A stretch of 14,268 nucleotides of DNA from an uncultured Lachnospira sp. (lineage in GTDB: Bacteria > Bacillota > Clostridia > Lachnospirales > Lachnospiraceae): the NCBI GenBank assembly GCA_947169835.1, contig CAMVRH010000008.1, positions 1-14,268 of the forward strand. Reading direction: 5' to 3'. The notes below the pieces were generated by a model. It was not told the origin of the DNA, ran no database searches, and saw nothing but the letters and a program-made list of their open reading frames with translations. Every line of letters begins with the position of its first letter. Position 1 is the first letter of the stretch. The position numbers and the translations under genes were made by a program. This document shows, piece by piece, positions 13,696 through 14,268 of the stretch.

Positions 13696-14268
13696 ATGGC
13701 TAAGAAAATCAAAATAGTAGAAACAGCATTAAGAGATGCTCATCAGTCTTTGATAGCAACTAGAATGCCTACAGAGGAGATGCTTCCAATTGTCGACAAA
13801 ATGGACAAGATTGGATATCACGCTGTAGAGTGTTGGGGTGGAGCTACATTTGATGCTGCACTTAGATTCTTGAAAGAAGATCCATGGGTAAGATTAAGAA
13901 AGTTACGTGATGGATTTAAGAATACTAAACTTCAAATGTTGTTTAGAGGTCAAAATATTTTGGGATACAACCATTACCCAGATGATGTGGTTGAGTATTT
14001 CACACAGAAATCAGTTTCAAACGGAATTGATATTATCAGAATCTTTGACTGTCTAAATGACTTGAGAAACTTAGAGACTGCTGTAAAGGCTGCGAAGAAA
14101 GAAGGAGCTGAAGCTCAGATTGCATTATCATACACTTTAGGTGATGCTTACACATTAGATTATTGGAAAGACATTGCTAAGCGTATTGAAGATATGGGTG
14201 CAGACTCACTTTGTGTAAAAGATATGGCAGGACTTCTTACTCCATATGCAGCAACAGAGTTAGTTAAT
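13696..14268 (+). CDS. oadA: Oxaloacetate decarboxylase alpha / transcarboxylase 5S-type carboxyltransferase, 3'-truncated by window edge
   Basis: This is the carboxyltransferase that moves a carboxyl group between oxaloacetate/pyruvate and biotin. The first 191 residues are visible and the frame is open to the window end. They form the start of an HMGL-like TIM barrel. Motifs: ETALRDAHQSLIATR (9-23, with D14 a metal ligand), VECWGGATFDAALRFLKEDP (44-63), MLFRGQNILGYNHYPDDVV (81-99), DIIRIFDCLND (112-122) and CVKDMAGLLTP (173-183), where K175 is the Lys carbamylated at the metal site in this family. The block usually reading ISYTTSPVHT is ALSYTLGDAYT here. GAGGG at 13685-13689 precedes ATG 13696. 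It lies 29 bases after oadB. Whether it carries its own C-terminal biotin domain cannot be seen; a separate carrier gene upstream suggests it may not. PycB (pyruvate carboxylase B) is the main alternative. Confidence 0.9.
   Translation, partial: MAKKIKIVETALRDAHQSLIATRMPTEEMLPIVDKMDKIGYHAVECWGGATFDAALRFLKEDPWVRLRKLRDGFKNTKLQMLFRGQNILGYNHYPDDVVEYFTQKSVSNGIDIIRIFDCLNDLRNLETAVKAAKKEGAEAQIALSYTLGDAYTLDYWKDIAKRIEDMGADSLCVKDMAGLLTPYAATELVN

Overview
The window comes from a low-GC (mid-30s % by eye) Gram-positive anaerobe of the Clostridia, most likely a Lachnospiraceae-type organism. The grounds are AT-rich codon use, strong AGGAGG-type ribosome binding sites, a meso-diaminopimelate (mDAP) type wall pathway, an LTA-synthase family protein, and a sodium-pumping biotin decarboxylase operon. 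Genus and species cannot be set from the sequence alone. Coding density is high, there is no gene-free stretch over 300 bases, and I see no tRNA, rRNA, CRISPR array or insertion sequence.

Layout. (1) Positions 1-849 hold the 3' part of a XerD-type tyrosine recombinase; its true start lies before the window. Two hairpin terminators (851-883 and 893-919) separate it from a convergent gene. (2) 925-1956 (minus) is a class I DAHP synthase with its own promoter, the first step of aromatic amino acid synthesis. (3) 2129-9881 (plus) is a tightly packed run that reads as one operon: LTA-synthase-like enzyme, scpA, scpB, dapF, murE and an AsnB-type amidotransferase. It joins chromosome condensation to wall building. 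DapF makes mDAP, MurE adds it to the wall precursor, and the AsnB-type enzyme may amidate it rather than make free asparagine. (4) From 10027 to the window end runs a second operon, after a 145-base promoter region with inverted and direct repeats: a 12S-like acyl-CoA carboxyltransferase, an OadG-like lipoprotein, a free biotin carrier, the OadB sodium-pump subunit and the start of an OadA/5S carboxyltransferase.

The most unusual part is region 4. It holds the three soluble parts of a transcarboxylase (12S-like, 1.3S-like, 5S-like) together with the two membrane parts of a Na+-translocating decarboxylase, and no biotin carboxylase is visible. One carrier may therefore take carboxyl groups from two carboxyltransferases and pass them to one sodium pump. 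The 12S-like subunit is short and has diverged at conserved positions. The OadG-like subunit has gained a lipobox and an outer domain. Several apparent upstream TTG starts in this operon are only Shine-Dalgarno sequence read in frame, so I moved those gene starts to the downstream ATG.
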